From the IMG/VR virus record IMGVR_UViG_3300042511_000631, positions 32,519 to 96,518 of that record: DNA of 64,000 bases. The stretch is one strand, 5' to 3'. How positions within the stretch are numbered: position 1 is the stretch's first letter; the number at the start of each line of letters is the position of its first letter. This DNA comes from a virus. Made by a program: the position numbers and the translations under genes. Shown here one piece after another: positions 27,042-34,956 of this stretch. The notes under the pieces were generated by a model. It saw only the letters and a program-made list of their open reading frames with translations, had not been told where the DNA came from and did not search any database.

Positions 27042-27902
27042 ATGGCATACAAATCAACCGGATCATTAAAAAGTTTTATTGAAGCTGGCAAAAAAGAAAC
27101 CCGTGTCCTAGGTTCTGTAGAGCGACACGTATTGGTTACTCCTCGAGATGAGGCTCCCCGCAGGCACGATGTCCTGCATCCTTCCGAAATGGCCGGAACA
27201 GATTGGTGCCACCGCGCCTCTTATTTTCAGTTGTTAGGTCACCCACCGGCCGATCGCAAGTTCTCATTTAAATTGCTATCTGTATTTGAAGAAGGCCACG
27301 CAATTCACGCAAAGTGGCAGGGTTGGTTTAAAGACATGAACAACCTATATGGAAAATACTATTGTACTGATTGCCGAGATAGTTTTTGGGGACTTCCCTC
27401 AGACCATCAGATTGATCCAAAAGCTTTACGTTACAACGAAGTGCCATTAGATTACGAACCTTTGCGTATATCGGGGCATTCAGACGGCTGGTTAATTGGT
27501 TTCGGTAACCCACTAATGCTTGAAATTAAGTCTATTGGTATGGGCACGCTTAGATATGAAGCGCCACAGTTGTTAAAAGAAAATGACAATGATTTTGAGA
27601 AAACATGGAAAGCTTTGTCTGAGCCTTTTGGAAAACATGTTACGCAGGTACAGATTTATATGAAGTTAGCCGAGTTAATTGGTTACGAAAACGTACCGCA
27701 AGAGGCTGTATTGATTTATGAGTCTAAAGCTACGCAAGATGTAAAAGAGTTTGTAGTTCCAAAGAGCGATTTTTCTATTAGCCATATCTTTGCTGCCGCA
27801 GAAAAGATTGTTAAAGCTGTTGACAGCCGTTCACCCCTTGATTGTAATATTGGGCCAGTGAGTTGTTCAAAGTGTAAGGGGTATAGCAATGAGTCCAATT
27901 GA
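27042..27902 (+). CDS. Cas4/RecB-like PD-(D/E)XK exonuclease
   Basis: The 286-residue product has WCHRASYFQLLG near residue 50, HAIHAKWQ, and ISGHSDGWLIGFGNPL with MLEIKSIG (D and ExK). QVQIYMKLAE (QxxxY motif) follows, then the C-terminal CSKCKGY. With the early Cys these could hold an Fe-S cluster as in Cas4/AddB. TAGGGT lies 6 nt before the ATG, suggesting its own leaderless promoter. Probably recombination end-processing; no CRISPR loci are near. Confidence 0.75.
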   Translation: MAYKSTGSLKSFIEAGKKETRVLGSVERHVLVTPRDEAPRRHDVLHPSEMAGTDWCHRASYFQLLGHPPADRKFSFKLLSVFEEGHAIHAKWQGWFKDMNNLYGKYYCTDCRDSFWGLPSDHQIDPKALRYNEVPLDYEPLRISGHSDGWLIGFGNPLMLEIKSIGMGTLRYEAPQLLKENDNDFEKTWKALSEPFGKHVTQVQIYMKLAELIGYENVPQEAVLIYESKATQDVKEFVVPKSDFSISHIFAAAEKIVKAVDSRSPLDCNIGPVSCSKCKGYSNESN

Positions 27903-28386
27903 ATTACAAATGGCGGATGCTAGTAAAAGAGCTATAGACAAGCTTAAAGGTCAAGGTCTTAGCATAAACGAGGATTACACATATGATCCGCCATCATTAC
28001 CTATGGATGTTACTTCTGTAGATGACGATGAGTTAATGGACATGTACGCTAAATATGTGGCTTATTTAGAGTTTATTAACCTCCAGCTGTGGTGCGCAAA
28101 CACTGACAAGTCTGAGGCTGAAAAAGATATGGTTTTAGTTAAGTCTAGAAAAAAATTAACAATGAAGGCTGCCGGTACGGCAGTAGCTTTACTTGATGCT
28201 GAGATTGAAGTAGATGACGAGTACCGAGTTAAGGCTGATAAGTTTCAAGAGCTAGACAACTACCACAGCCTTATTCAAATTATGTCTAGCAAGCTGTCTA
28301 AAGATATTTCGTTTATTAACCGTGAGATTACTCGTCGAGTGAATTTAAATAAAATGGCTGGACGAGGCCCGTGGCTAACCCCCTGA
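27889..28386 (+). CDS. Unknown helical protein
   Basis: The 165-residue product is acidic and predicted all-helical, with DDDELMDMYAKYVAYLEFIN and FQELDNYHSLIQIMSSKLS. It overlaps the Cas4-like gene by 14 bases and the resolvase gene by 16. No family recognised; a recombination accessory is possible from context. Confidence 0.6.
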   Translation: MSPIELQMADASKRAIDKLKGQGLSINEDYTYDPPSLPMDVTSVDDDELMDMYAKYVAYLEFINLQLWCANTDKSEAEKDMVLVKSRKKLTMKAAGTAVALLDAEIEVDDEYRVKADKFQELDNYHSLIQIMSSKLSKDISFINREITRRVNLNKMAGRGPWLTP

Positions 28387-28919
28387 AAACATTCGGTAGC
28401 CCAGCCGAGCTTCTGGGCAGTCCAGTCTATGTAGGCATAGATCAGTCTTACAGCGGGTTTGCCACGACAATTTTGCGGGGCGATAACCAGTGGACAACGG
28501 TATACAAGTCTGAGCAGCGCGGGATTGACCGGTTAAAAGATATACAAGCGCATGTAATGGAGTTGTTAGTTCAATTTGAGATAAAAGATGTAGCTATGGA
28601 AGGCTACGCATTTGGATCTCAAATGGCTAATATGCTTGGTGAGCTAGGCGGAATGGTAAAGCTGACGCTGTTAGATTTTGGCGTTTACCCATTAATCGTG
28701 CCCCCTACAAGCTTAAAGAAGTACGTTACCGGCAAAGGCAACGGTATTTCAAAGAGTCAGATGCTGTTGTATGTTTACAAAAAGTGGGGCGTAGATTTTA
28801 CTGACGACAATGCCGCTGATTCATACTCGTTAGCTCGCTTAGTGGCGGGAATGCACCAAACAGCTTATGAAAAAGAAGTGTACGATAAACTCCAAGATCC
28901 AAAGTTTAGGGAGAAATAA
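28371..28919 (+). CDS. RuvC-like Holliday junction resolvase
   Basis: The 182-residue product (GTG start) has the RNase H-like core with acidic residues in the RuvC pattern: VYVGIDQSYSGF near 19-30, VAMEGYAFG near 74, and TDDNAADSYSLARL near 143. GKGNGISKSQMLLYVY matches the RuvC third-helix region. It resolves branched DNA before packaging. Confidence 0.82.
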   Translation: MANPLKTFGSPAELLGSPVYVGIDQSYSGFATTILRGDNQWTTVYKSEQRGIDRLKDIQAHVMELLVQFEIKDVAMEGYAFGSQMANMLGELGGMVKLTLLDFGVYPLIVPPTSLKKYVTGKGNGISKSQMLLYVYKKWGVDFTDDNAADSYSLARLVAGMHQTAYEKEVYDKLQDPKFREK

Positions 28920-29143
28920 TGAATAAAGAAGCCCGCGAAATACTGCGCAAATTAGAGAATGCTAAACTTGAAGTTAAATTTTTAGAGGCTGAGTACAGCG
29001 CCGTGTGCGAGTGCAACGAAAAAATTCCTGGTGTTAAATTTGAATCTCAGTCTTACCAAAAGCTTTATAAAACGTGTCAACACCACGAAGTAAAACTAAG
29101 ACATAGTCATTTCCCAGAAAGCCAACACCATGCCGGCATATGA
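28919..29143 (+). CDS. Unknown small coiled-coil protein
   Basis: The 74-residue product has an N-terminal helix (REILRKLENAKLEVKFLEAE), two cysteines in AVCECNEK, and a His-rich end. It shares one base with the resolvase stop and overlaps the next ATG by 14 bases. Function unknown. Confidence 0.55.
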   Translation: MNKEAREILRKLENAKLEVKFLEAEYSAVCECNEKIPGVKFESQSYQKLYKTCQHHEVKLRHSHFPESQHHAGI

Positions 29144-29300
29144 CTTTGTATGTATGAAATGCGATCGCACAGTAGAGATGCACTTTGCGTTTGATTCGGT
29201 TCAACGCCCGACTTGTTCTGAGTGCGGAGAGTTTATGACTAAGTCCTACACCCCACCATCTATTCAGTTTAAAGGCGGAGGCTGGGGAGGTCAAGGATGA
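29130..29300 (+). CDS. FmdB-like zinc-ribbon protein
   Basis: This 56-residue protein begins MPAYDFVCMKCDRTVE, followed by RPTCSECGEFMTK, giving two CxxC pairs of a FmdB-type ribbon. It ends with SIQFKGGGWGG, a very characteristic FmdB tail. It overlaps both neighbours. Such proteins are common in actinobacterial phages and are presumed regulatory; their function is not established. Confidence 0.8.
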   Translation: MPAYDFVCMKCDRTVEMHFAFDSVQRPTCSECGEFMTKSYTPPSIQFKGGGWGGQG

Positions 29301-29536
29301 GTAAGACTAAAGATAAAAGAGAAGCCCGTAAAGCAGAAGCTGAGTCTTTTGTAAAAGAACGGCGTCAAGTACAGATGGCGGTGTTTGAAAGTAACTTTAA
29401 TGTAGGCCTTGATCTATACGAGCGAACTAAAGATAAGATGTCTAAAGAAGAACTTGCGTTAATTGAAGCAGAGATTGCTCGTAACCGTAAGTTAATTGAT
29501 GAGTGGAAAGAGAGGTGGGGTAGTGAAGAAGAGTGA
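29297..29536 (+). CDS. Unknown small charged protein
   Basis: The 79-residue Lys/Glu-rich helical protein (KDKREARKAEAESFVKERRQ) starts at an ATGA overlap with the FmdB-like gene. No family recognised. Confidence 0.55.
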   Translation: MSKTKDKREARKAEAESFVKERRQVQMAVFESNFNVGLDLYERTKDKMSKEELALIEAEIARNRKLIDEWKERWGSEEE

Positions 29537-29744
29537 AGACCAAGAGCTACGCAGCTGCGGGTACATGACCCCTGATGAATTTGTCGACAAATTAGTTCCA
29601 GGGCTTAAAGAATATTTAAACAAAAATTGGGGAATGGTTCCCGATCGGCTATACCATCCAGAGGATTTAGCGTCTAACGTTGCTATCTATATGGAAGTGG
29701 CTTATCACGTGCTTGTGGATTTCGGTGCTCGACCTCCGCGATAA
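29523..29744 (+). CDS. Unknown small protein (GTG start)
   Basis: The start is taken as GTG 29523, shortly after GAGAGGTGGGG. The 73-residue product has CGYMTPDEFVDKLVPGLKEY and LYHPEDLASNVAIYMEVAYH, predicted helical. It overlaps genes at both ends. Function unknown. Confidence 0.5.
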   Translation: MKKSEDQELRSCGYMTPDEFVDKLVPGLKEYLNKNWGMVPDRLYHPEDLASNVAIYMEVAYHVLVDFGARPPR

Positions 29745-29898
29745 GGAAGCCCCGCTGCACGTATGTGCCTGTGGGTCGACCTTATGGAATGTTAAAGTTA
29801 TGTTTGAAGATGGGGAAATATCCCTATATATGCTTGATATGGAGTGTGCTTTGTGCGGAAGTCTGGCCACCGCACCTACACCTTTAGACACACAATAA
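29725..29898 (+). CDS. Small zinc-ribbon protein
   Basis: The most likely start is GTG 29725 (TTG 29713 is possible). The ~57-residue product reads DLRDKEAPLHVCACGSTLW, then LDMECALCGSLATAPTP, giving two cysteine pairs around a short beta hairpin. Such mini ribbons recur in actinophages. It overlaps the upstream gene by 20 bases, which supports a real coupled gene rather than a shadow. Confidence 0.6.
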   Translation: MLDLRDKEAPLHVCACGSTLWNVKVMFEDGEISLYMLDMECALCGSLATAPTPLDTQ

Positions 29899-29957
29899 GC
29901 CGGTAATCCCTCATAATTGCGGGTACGGGGTTCCACTATTCGTTAAACGAGGTACAC

Positions 29958-30236
29958 ATGTCCGAGCAACCAGAAGAGCAGATCCTGCGCGTAAGCGCTG
30001 GTTCTAACCCACAAGCCGTAGCATCAGCAATCGCACACAGCATTTATGAAACCCGTGCTTGCAAACTTCGTGCCGTAGGCGCAGGCGCTGTCAATCAAGC
30101 CGTAAAGGCCATTGCCATTGCCCGTGGATACACCGCACCAAGAGGGCTTGATTTAAGCTGTATTCCAGGGTTTTCCAGCATTGAGAGCCACGATGGGCAG
30201 ATTTCTGCCATTGTATTCTCAGTAACTGCGAGTTAA
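29958..30236 (+). CDS. SpoVS-family protein
   Basis: The 92-residue product closely follows Stage V sporulation protein S: ILRVSAGSNPQAVASAIAHS, LRAVGAGAVNQAVKAIAIAR and GYTAPRGLDLSCIPGFSSI. SpoVS has an Alba-like fold and may bind nucleic acid. It is full length and preceded by GAGG. The family is best known from sporulating and other bacteria, so its presence in a phage is notable. Confidence 0.88.
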   Translation: MSEQPEEQILRVSAGSNPQAVASAIAHSIYETRACKLRAVGAGAVNQAVKAIAIARGYTAPRGLDLSCIPGFSSIESHDGQISAIVFSVTAS

Positions 30237-30296
30237 GCCATTATTTTTAAGTAAATAGACATACGATTTATTTACCCTTCGGCCAAAGGAAATTAA
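30237..30296 (+). promoter_or_regulatory. Structured leader upstream of 30297
   Basis: The 60-base gap holds GTAAAT (30251-30256) and ATTTAC able to pair around GACATACG, then CTTCGGCC and AAAGGAAA as ribosome-binding site. It might be an operator or 5' leader hairpin. Confidence 0.35.
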
Positions 30297-30629
30297 ATGA
30301 AAAAAGATTCAACTAAGAACTCAGCACCACTAGCTCCAACTTCAGCAAAGCCTTCAAACGCTACTGGATCAAAGCCACGTGTTGCCATGCCTGAAAAGGG
30401 CACCCTTATAAAGAAAAAGAACACAGCTGCTGGCGATCCAACAAAGATGGCTAAGCCTTCACGTTCTTTTGTAACCGCAACAGGCGGAGCTCGCTACGGT
30501 ATTCGTGTTAAGTACCAAGCATCAACAGCTCCAGAAGCTACTTCAACACAGAGCAACGGCCGCTTACTAGCAGCCGCTGTAAAGCGTTCAGCACCTAACT
30601 TCGCAGATGGAATGCAAGACTATAACTAA
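30297..30629 (+). CDS. Unknown basic low-complexity protein
   Basis: The 110-residue product is Ser/Thr/Ala/Lys-rich, with no clear fold for the first half. RSFVTATGGARYGIRVKYQ follows, then GRLLAAAVKRSAPNFADG. It has a good AAAGGA site and a strong terminator behind it, so it forms its own transcription unit and may be abundant. Possibly a small virion or DNA-associated protein; function unknown. Confidence 0.6.
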   Translation: MKKDSTKNSAPLAPTSAKPSNATGSKPRVAMPEKGTLIKKKNTAAGDPTKMAKPSRSFVTATGGARYGIRVKYQASTAPEATSTQSNGRLLAAAVKRSAPNFADGMQDYN

Positions 30630-30642
30630 TCTTTAAAAATAA

Positions 30643-30680
30643 AATCCCCGGTATCTTTCGAGATGGCCGGGGATTTTTTT
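30643..30680 (+). terminator. Intrinsic terminator
   Basis: AATCCCCGG (30643-30651) pairs perfectly with CCGGGGATT (30667-30675), followed by a run of T to 30680. It ends the 30297 unit. Confidence 0.9.
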
Positions 30681-30681
30681 A

Positions 30682-30800
30682 TGTATACTACTGTTGACTA
30701 GATTCGCTACCTAGACACGACCTGAACAAGTCGGTAAAAGGTTCAATTTTCATTTCCTTGTGGTAATCTTAACGCGTCATGATGACGACAAGGAGAGAAC
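30682..30800 (+). promoter_or_regulatory. Promoter and operator region upstream of 30801
   Basis: TGTATACT (30682-30689) is an extended -10-like element, and TTGACT occurs at 30694. A CGAC/GTCG hairpin (30718-30733) and the palindrome CGTCATGATGACG (30775-30787) follow. AAGGAG precedes the ATG. The palindrome is a plausible operator; which box initiates is unclear. Confidence 0.45.
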
Positions 30801-31040
30801 ATGCTTGATATTTTAACTAAACACCTTGAGGAAAAAGCTTCTATTAACTGTGTAGTAAGCGTTTGGATTGAGTCATTAGAAGAGGCTGAAAAAGAAGCAT
30901 TTGCTAAATTAAAAGAGAATAATAAAAACGTTGTTCTTGCTTCATTATATAAGGAGTTAGATAACGCAGATCCTATGCCTTTTGGGTTAACTGCTTTTCG
31001 TTCCCACTTGAGAGGTTACTGCACATGTCTGAAAAGTTAA
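30801..31040 (+). CDS. Unknown small protein
   Basis: The 79-residue helical product (LTKHLEEKASINCVVSVWIE, EEAEKEAFAKLKENNKN) overlaps the phosphoesterase start by 16 bases. A regulatory or accessory role is possible. No family recognised. Confidence 0.6.
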   Translation: MLDILTKHLEEKASINCVVSVWIESLEEAEKEAFAKLKENNKNVVLASLYKELDNADPMPFGLTAFRSHLRGYCTCLKS

Positions 31041-32227
31041 AGATATTGGGAAAAACCCTTATTAACGCTGATTTAAACGGCGTTGAGTCTGATTTAAAAA
31101 AAGCTAATACTCCGCCTGAATACAGAGCTCGCTTAGATGTTGGGCCAGAGGGCGGATATTTTGTTTCAACACCCCGCACCGCCGGTGACCTTCCAGATGC
31201 GGTAGAGATGTTTAAAGATTTTGATTTAGATCCAAATGTGTGGGAAGTTATTAGTGTTCGTAAAAGCCGTTGGCAACGTTATGACGGTGAATGGTTAGAA
31301 GCAGCTCGCGTAAGTATTAAGCCAACCGGACAAATATCAGGCAATGATCTTGACTACGATTTGTTAATTGATGAGGTAAAAAAATGGAAGCCAAGCAAGA
31401 AGGAACCGCACAGTGGAGCACTGTTCGCTATCTACGCGATAGGCGATACACAGTATGGCAAGGACGCGGGCGGTGGAACGGAAGCTACAATTCAGAGAGT
31501 GTTGCTAGCGATCGACGAAGCAGTGAACCGTCACAAGGAACTGTTGAAATTAGGTCGGAACATAGGGACAGTAGTCCTACCGCAGCTGGGTGACTGTATT
31601 GAAGGCAGCACCTCACAAAAGGGAATGGTGCTTGGCCGCAGCGATCTAGGCGTTACCCAACAGGTTCGCGTAGGCCGTCGCGTATTAATGGCGTGGGTAA
31701 AAGCTTTTGCGCCGTTGTGCGAAGAGTTACTTATCCCAGTAGTTCCAGGAAACCATGATGAGCCTCACCGTATTGTTATGACCGACCCTGTTGACTCATG
31801 GCAGATTGAAGTTGTATCTGCCGTTCAGGATGCGTGTGCGGAAAACCCCGCGCTATCACACGTAAAATTTTATTACCCAAAGGCCGACCACGCTACGCTA
31901 GCTTTAGAACTTGGCGGCACTGTAATTGGTTTGGCGCACGGTCATCAAGCTAAAGACATGGGCAAGTGGCTACATGGTCAAGCTACCGGGCGCACACCAG
32001 TTGGTTCGGCAGACATTTTGTTAACTGGTCACTTTCACCATTTCCGCGCTGATCAAATTGGCCCACGTTTATGGATTCAAGTGCCAGCTATGGACGGCGG
32101 AAGCGCATGGTTCCGTGACAAGAGCGGATTAGAATCACCAACAGGTATTGTTTCATTAGTTGTTGGCGAAGGCTATGACCCACGTAGAGATTTAGCAGTT
32201 TTAGCAGGCGAAAACCGCTTACCATAG
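31025..32227 (+). CDS. Calcineurin-like metallophosphoesterase
   Basis: The 400-residue product has an N-terminal ~120-residue domain resembling a helix-turn-helix/linker. The metallophosphoesterase core follows: AIYAIGDTQYGKDAG, VVLPQLGDCIEG, LIPVVPGNHDEPHRI, IGLAHGHQ and LLTGHFHHFRA. These supply the D-H, GD, GNHD, GH and GHxH metal ligands. It may be a DNA phosphoesterase of the SbcD type or a nucleotide hydrolase; no SbcC partner is seen. Confidence 0.82.
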   Translation: MSEKLKILGKTLINADLNGVESDLKKANTPPEYRARLDVGPEGGYFVSTPRTAGDLPDAVEMFKDFDLDPNVWEVISVRKSRWQRYDGEWLEAARVSIKPTGQISGNDLDYDLLIDEVKKWKPSKKEPHSGALFAIYAIGDTQYGKDAGGGTEATIQRVLLAIDEAVNRHKELLKLGRNIGTVVLPQLGDCIEGSTSQKGMVLGRSDLGVTQQVRVGRRVLMAWVKAFAPLCEELLIPVVPGNHDEPHRIVMTDPVDSWQIEVVSAVQDACAENPALSHVKFYYPKADHATLALELGGTVIGLAHGHQAKDMGKWLHGQATGRTPVGSADILLTGHFHHFRADQIGPRLWIQVPAMDGGSAWFRDKSGLESPTGIVSLVVGEGYDPRRDLAVLAGENRLP

Positions 32228-32231
32228 GAAC

Positions 32232-32771
32232 ATGCCTAATAGCCATCAGAATACCCAAAACCTCGGCGCTGCCGGGATGTACGGTACTAATACCAATTAT
32301 GGTGGTGGCGGTGTACCTGTTGCTCGCTCTGAGCTCGACTTCCTGCGTTTAGGTGTAGGTCGAACACCGCAAGCTGAGTATCCTGATGGCTATTTGGGTA
32401 CGATCCGTTCGCGTAGAGATGACCGCGGTCGTCCATCAAGCGTATCCGATAAAGTATTAGACGGTTTAAAAACCCGTGTAGGTCAACGTTCGTACCAGCG
32501 TGGTGTTCACCGCGGTGAGCGTATTGATCAGTCAGATTATTATTACCCAGAAGGTTTAGAGAATACTCGCGGTATTGCTCGTCAAATGAAAGCTGTAAAA
32601 GACGGAAATGTTTATCGCAGCGCTCGCGATGTCTATGTCGCACAACTAGCACCTGCTCCACACTTACCTAACGACGGTAAAGCTGGCCCACTTGCGCGGA
32701 GTGATTCACCTGTTCAAATTAATCAGGCACGTCAAGATCAAATGGCTCGTATGAAGCCTGCTTGGAGATAA
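32232..32771 (+). CDS. Unknown Gly/Arg-rich protein
   Basis: The 179-residue product has a Gly/Asn-rich N-terminus (MYGTNTNYGGGG) and many Arg residues (RSRRDDRGRPSS, GQRSYQRGVHRGER). It ends QARQDQMARMKPAWR. It heads a run of about ten small, mostly disordered proteins. A virion-associated or DNA-binding role is possible but unproven. Confidence 0.6.
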   Translation: MPNSHQNTQNLGAAGMYGTNTNYGGGGVPVARSELDFLRLGVGRTPQAEYPDGYLGTIRSRRDDRGRPSSVSDKVLDGLKTRVGQRSYQRGVHRGERIDQSDYYYPEGLENTRGIARQMKAVKDGNVYRSARDVYVAQLAPAPHLPNDGKAGPLARSDSPVQINQARQDQMARMKPAWR

Positions 32772-32772
32772 C

Positions 32773-33081
32773 ATGTCAGCACCAGATAGAGCTAACGATC
32801 CTAAAAGAAAACATACACCACCTAAGTTAGGCGATATGTATACAACCCACAGTACTGGGGTAACCGGAAAGATTGAAGAAATTGTTGAGAATAAAACTGG
32901 AACAAGCAAGCTTAGATTAAAAACTTCTGAGGGTCAAGATCGCTGGACTACATATGTACCTCCTGGTTCGGGCGTTGCCAAAACCCCTAACCCATCCGAT
33001 GTACAAAGTGCTTTGAAAGACGGGCACATTACTAAAGACGAAGCTGCCGGGTTAGATAAGAAAAACTTTGGAGATAAATAA
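32773..33081 (+). CDS. Small protein with DRANDP tag and SHOCT-like C-terminus
   Basis: The 102-residue product begins SAPDRANDPKRK, a motif shared with several other small proteins in this window. A short beta region (GDMYTTHSTGVTGKIEEIV) follows. The end, SDVQSALKDGHITKDEAAGL, resembles the SHOCT-like helix pair repeated in the products at 54568 and 61291. Function unknown. Confidence 0.6.
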   Translation: MSAPDRANDPKRKHTPPKLGDMYTTHSTGVTGKIEEIVENKTGTSKLRLKTSEGQDRWTTYVPPGSGVAKTPNPSDVQSALKDGHITKDEAAGLDKKNFGDK

Positions 33082-33446
33082 TGTCAGGTCAACAAGCAGA
33101 TGGCGTATACAACCGCCGCGCATGGTCAGCTCCCACAGCTGATGCTCCACGGCCTCCACAGGAGTACGTCGGCCCATTTCAGAGCAACCAAGAGCGTTTA
33201 CTAAGTCAATCCCTAGCGGCTTGGAATATGAACGGTGCGGATATCCAACAATATGTACGTCCGCCACTACCTCAAATCAAGCTTTTTCCACCGCGGTTCG
33301 GCTATACTGAGGACGAAATCAGCATTGAGGATATAATTGCGCTACCACGTAATATAGCCACCACACAGCGTAACGAGTCCGACTTTAGTCAGACTCCAAA
33401 TAGCACACAGTCTTCAAGTCGAAATACTTTAGGAGGAGCAGTTTAA
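33081..33446 (+). CDS. Unknown Pro/Gln-rich protein
   Basis: The 121-residue product has PRPPQEYVGPFQSNQERLL and FPPRFGYTEDEISIEDIIAL, with an Asn/Ser-rich tail. It shares a base with the previous stop and the next start. No family recognised. Confidence 0.55.
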   Translation: MSGQQADGVYNRRAWSAPTADAPRPPQEYVGPFQSNQERLLSQSLAAWNMNGADIQQYVRPPLPQIKLFPPRFGYTEDEISIEDIIALPRNIATTQRNESDFSQTPNSTQSSSRNTLGGAV

Positions 33447-33598
33447 TGGGACGTAATAACGCAGACTTTAACGAAGAGACTTCAAAGTCATCTTATAAAT
33501 TACCAGGGCACGATGAAACAATGGCTGCTTTTGATGATTTAATGAAAAGCGGTCAGGCTATTATAGATAAAAGAAAGCCTAAGCCTGATGAAGAATGA
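33446..33598 (+). CDS. Unknown 50-residue protein
   Basis: ATG at 33446 overlaps the previous TAA and is preceded by AGGAGGAG. The product starts MGRNNADFNEETSKSS, has AAFDDLMKSGQAIIDKRK and is charged. The strong ribosome-binding site and tight coupling support it as a real gene. Confidence 0.6.
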   Translation: MGRNNADFNEETSKSSYKLPGHDETMAAFDDLMKSGQAIIDKRKPKPDEE

Positions 33599-33821
33599 CC
33601 CCGGTCTATTTACAGATTCTACCGGCGAAGGTATGGCGGGGGCAGAAGACGTCAGTCTAGCTACTCAACAAGAGCTAAAAAAGACCATTTATAATGGGTC
33701 AAAGGCTTGTAATGGGTGCGGAACGCTTATGAATCCCGTACAATCATTACAGAACCAAGACCTTTGTCCGACCTGCAATCGACGCAAGTTGAACAATCTA
33801 GTGAAGGGCAAGATGGCGTAA
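33588..33821 (+). CDS. Small zinc-ribbon protein
   Basis: The 77-residue product ends in a ribbon, CNGCGTLMNPVQSL and LCPTCNRRKLNNL. The N-terminus is acidic (NDPGLFTDSTGEG). It overlaps the previous gene by 11 bases and the next by one. Role unknown. Confidence 0.65.
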   Translation: MKNDPGLFTDSTGEGMAGAEDVSLATQQELKKTIYNGSKACNGCGTLMNPVQSLQNQDLCPTCNRRKLNNLVKGKMA

Positions 33822-34036
33822 TGGCAAAAAACGCACCTAAAGCAAAACGCAAGATCGGTGACTCAAATATTACGGCTAACAACAAAGCTGTAAAATCAAC
33901 CCTTAAAAGTGCTAACGTAAAGTCTGATACATCCGCACATGTTGCAGTAAACAAAAGCGGCGGGTCAAAGCCTTTTTCTAAAAAGACATTTATGCCTCAA
34001 TCCCCATCTGTTCCAGTTAAAGGAAAGAAGAAGTAG
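33821..34036 (+). CDS. Small lysine-rich protein
   Basis: ATG 33821 overlaps the previous TAA; an upstream in-frame ATG at 33716 lies inside the ribbon gene and is rejected. The 71-residue product is basic and low complexity (KNAPKAKRKIGDSN, PVKGKKK at the end). It may bind DNA or be a virion internal protein. Confidence 0.55.
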   Translation: MAKNAPKAKRKIGDSNITANNKAVKSTLKSANVKSDTSAHVAVNKSGGSKPFSKKTFMPQSPSVPVKGKKK

Positions 34037-34038
34037 CC

Positions 34039-34245
34039 ATGACAGTTCGCAAAGCACGTTCAGAGAACGCAGAGCTTCTAGAGGGAGCTACTGACGGTAA
34101 GTATCGCAAGCGTCGTCCAAACACAACTGTAGATCCTGGCATGGGTGATCAAGAAGTGATCAAGAACCGCGCCGGTCTACATCCTTATATGAATTATGGT
34201 TTTATCAATTCCGAAGAGCCAGCTAAAGTAAACCCAGGTAAGTAA
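34039..34245 (+). CDS. Unknown small basic protein
   Basis: The 68-residue product contains VRKARSENAELLEGATDGKY, RKRRPN and HPYMNYGFINSEEP. It belongs to the same cluster of small basic proteins. No family recognised. Confidence 0.55.
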   Translation: MTVRKARSENAELLEGATDGKYRKRRPNTTVDPGMGDQEVIKNRAGLHPYMNYGFINSEEPAKVNPGK

Positions 34246-34247
34246 AA

Positions 34248-34766
34248 ATGGCTAAACCTAATAACCTAAACGTATCTCCTGGCGGTGGCGGCGGTAGCGG
34301 TGGCGGCGCAAAAGGCGGCGCAAGCAGCTTTGGCGGAAGTCCTCAATTTTCCGAGGGCGTTACAGTTGGACCTAAAGGTTCTTTTGGACCTTATTCACCA
34401 CCAAGACCAGCAGGAAGGCCTAGTAGTTTTGACGCAGAACCTACTTTTGTCAATCGATGGAACCCAGTAACCCAATCCCCAAAGCAAGCTGCTTACGTAA
34501 ATGCAAGACAAGGGCAACCACCCGCACGTGGGGAAGAAGTAACTATTAAAGGTGTAAACGACGGTTTGTTTGGTAAGAAAGTTGTAGCTCGAGGGTTGGA
34601 CAATACTGGAGCATCAGTACGAGTACGTCCAGCAGATTCACCAACGCAGGCCGCTTACAGCAATGCAAGATGGGCCAATGAAACACCCGCACGTAATAAA
34701 TTCCTTCCAGGTATAACGGACGGGTGGGGAACACCAAACGCTTCTGTTCGGGGGTTTGATAAGTAG
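34248..34766 (+). CDS. Gly-rich protein with internal duplication
   Basis: The 172-residue product has a Gly-rich N-terminal region (residues 9-35). Two related segments follow: SPKQAAYVNARQGQPPARGE with VNDGLFGKKVVARGLD, and SPTQAAYSNARWANETPARN with ITDGWGTPNASVRGFD. The duplication suggests a repeated structural or binding unit. Function unknown. Confidence 0.6.
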   Translation: MAKPNNLNVSPGGGGGSGGGAKGGASSFGGSPQFSEGVTVGPKGSFGPYSPPRPAGRPSSFDAEPTFVNRWNPVTQSPKQAAYVNARQGQPPARGEEVTIKGVNDGLFGKKVVARGLDNTGASVRVRPADSPTQAAYSNARWANETPARNKFLPGITDGWGTPNASVRGFDK

Positions 34767-34954
34767 TGCCTGAAGACAGAGCTAACGACCCTAACCGTGT
34801 ATTTGACGCTGAAGAGCTAAGAAAACATATGGGTATGCACCATGATGAAGCTACGGTAGAGAAGTTTCAAGGTAAGTATTACCCTGAGATGCAAAAAGCT
34901 CAGGAAGATACTAACGCATATTTGGCAGCTAGAGCAGAACGAGAAAAGGGATAA
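34766..34954 (+). CDS. Small protein with DRANDP N-terminal tag (GTG start)
   Basis: The 62-residue product begins PEDRANDPNRVFDAEE after a GTG overlapping the previous TAG. A helical, charged body follows (VEKFQGKYYPEMQKAQEDTN). The N-terminal motif matches the products at 32773, 34957 and 53191. Confidence 0.6.
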   Translation: MPEDRANDPNRVFDAEELRKHMGMHHDEATVEKFQGKYYPEMQKAQEDTNAYLAARAEREKG

Positions 34955-34956
34955 TC

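Noticed and set aside
27042-27902. CRISPR-Cas adaptation gene
   Set aside because: The Cas4-like signature also fits phage RecB-type exonucleases, and no cas1, cas2 or array is near.
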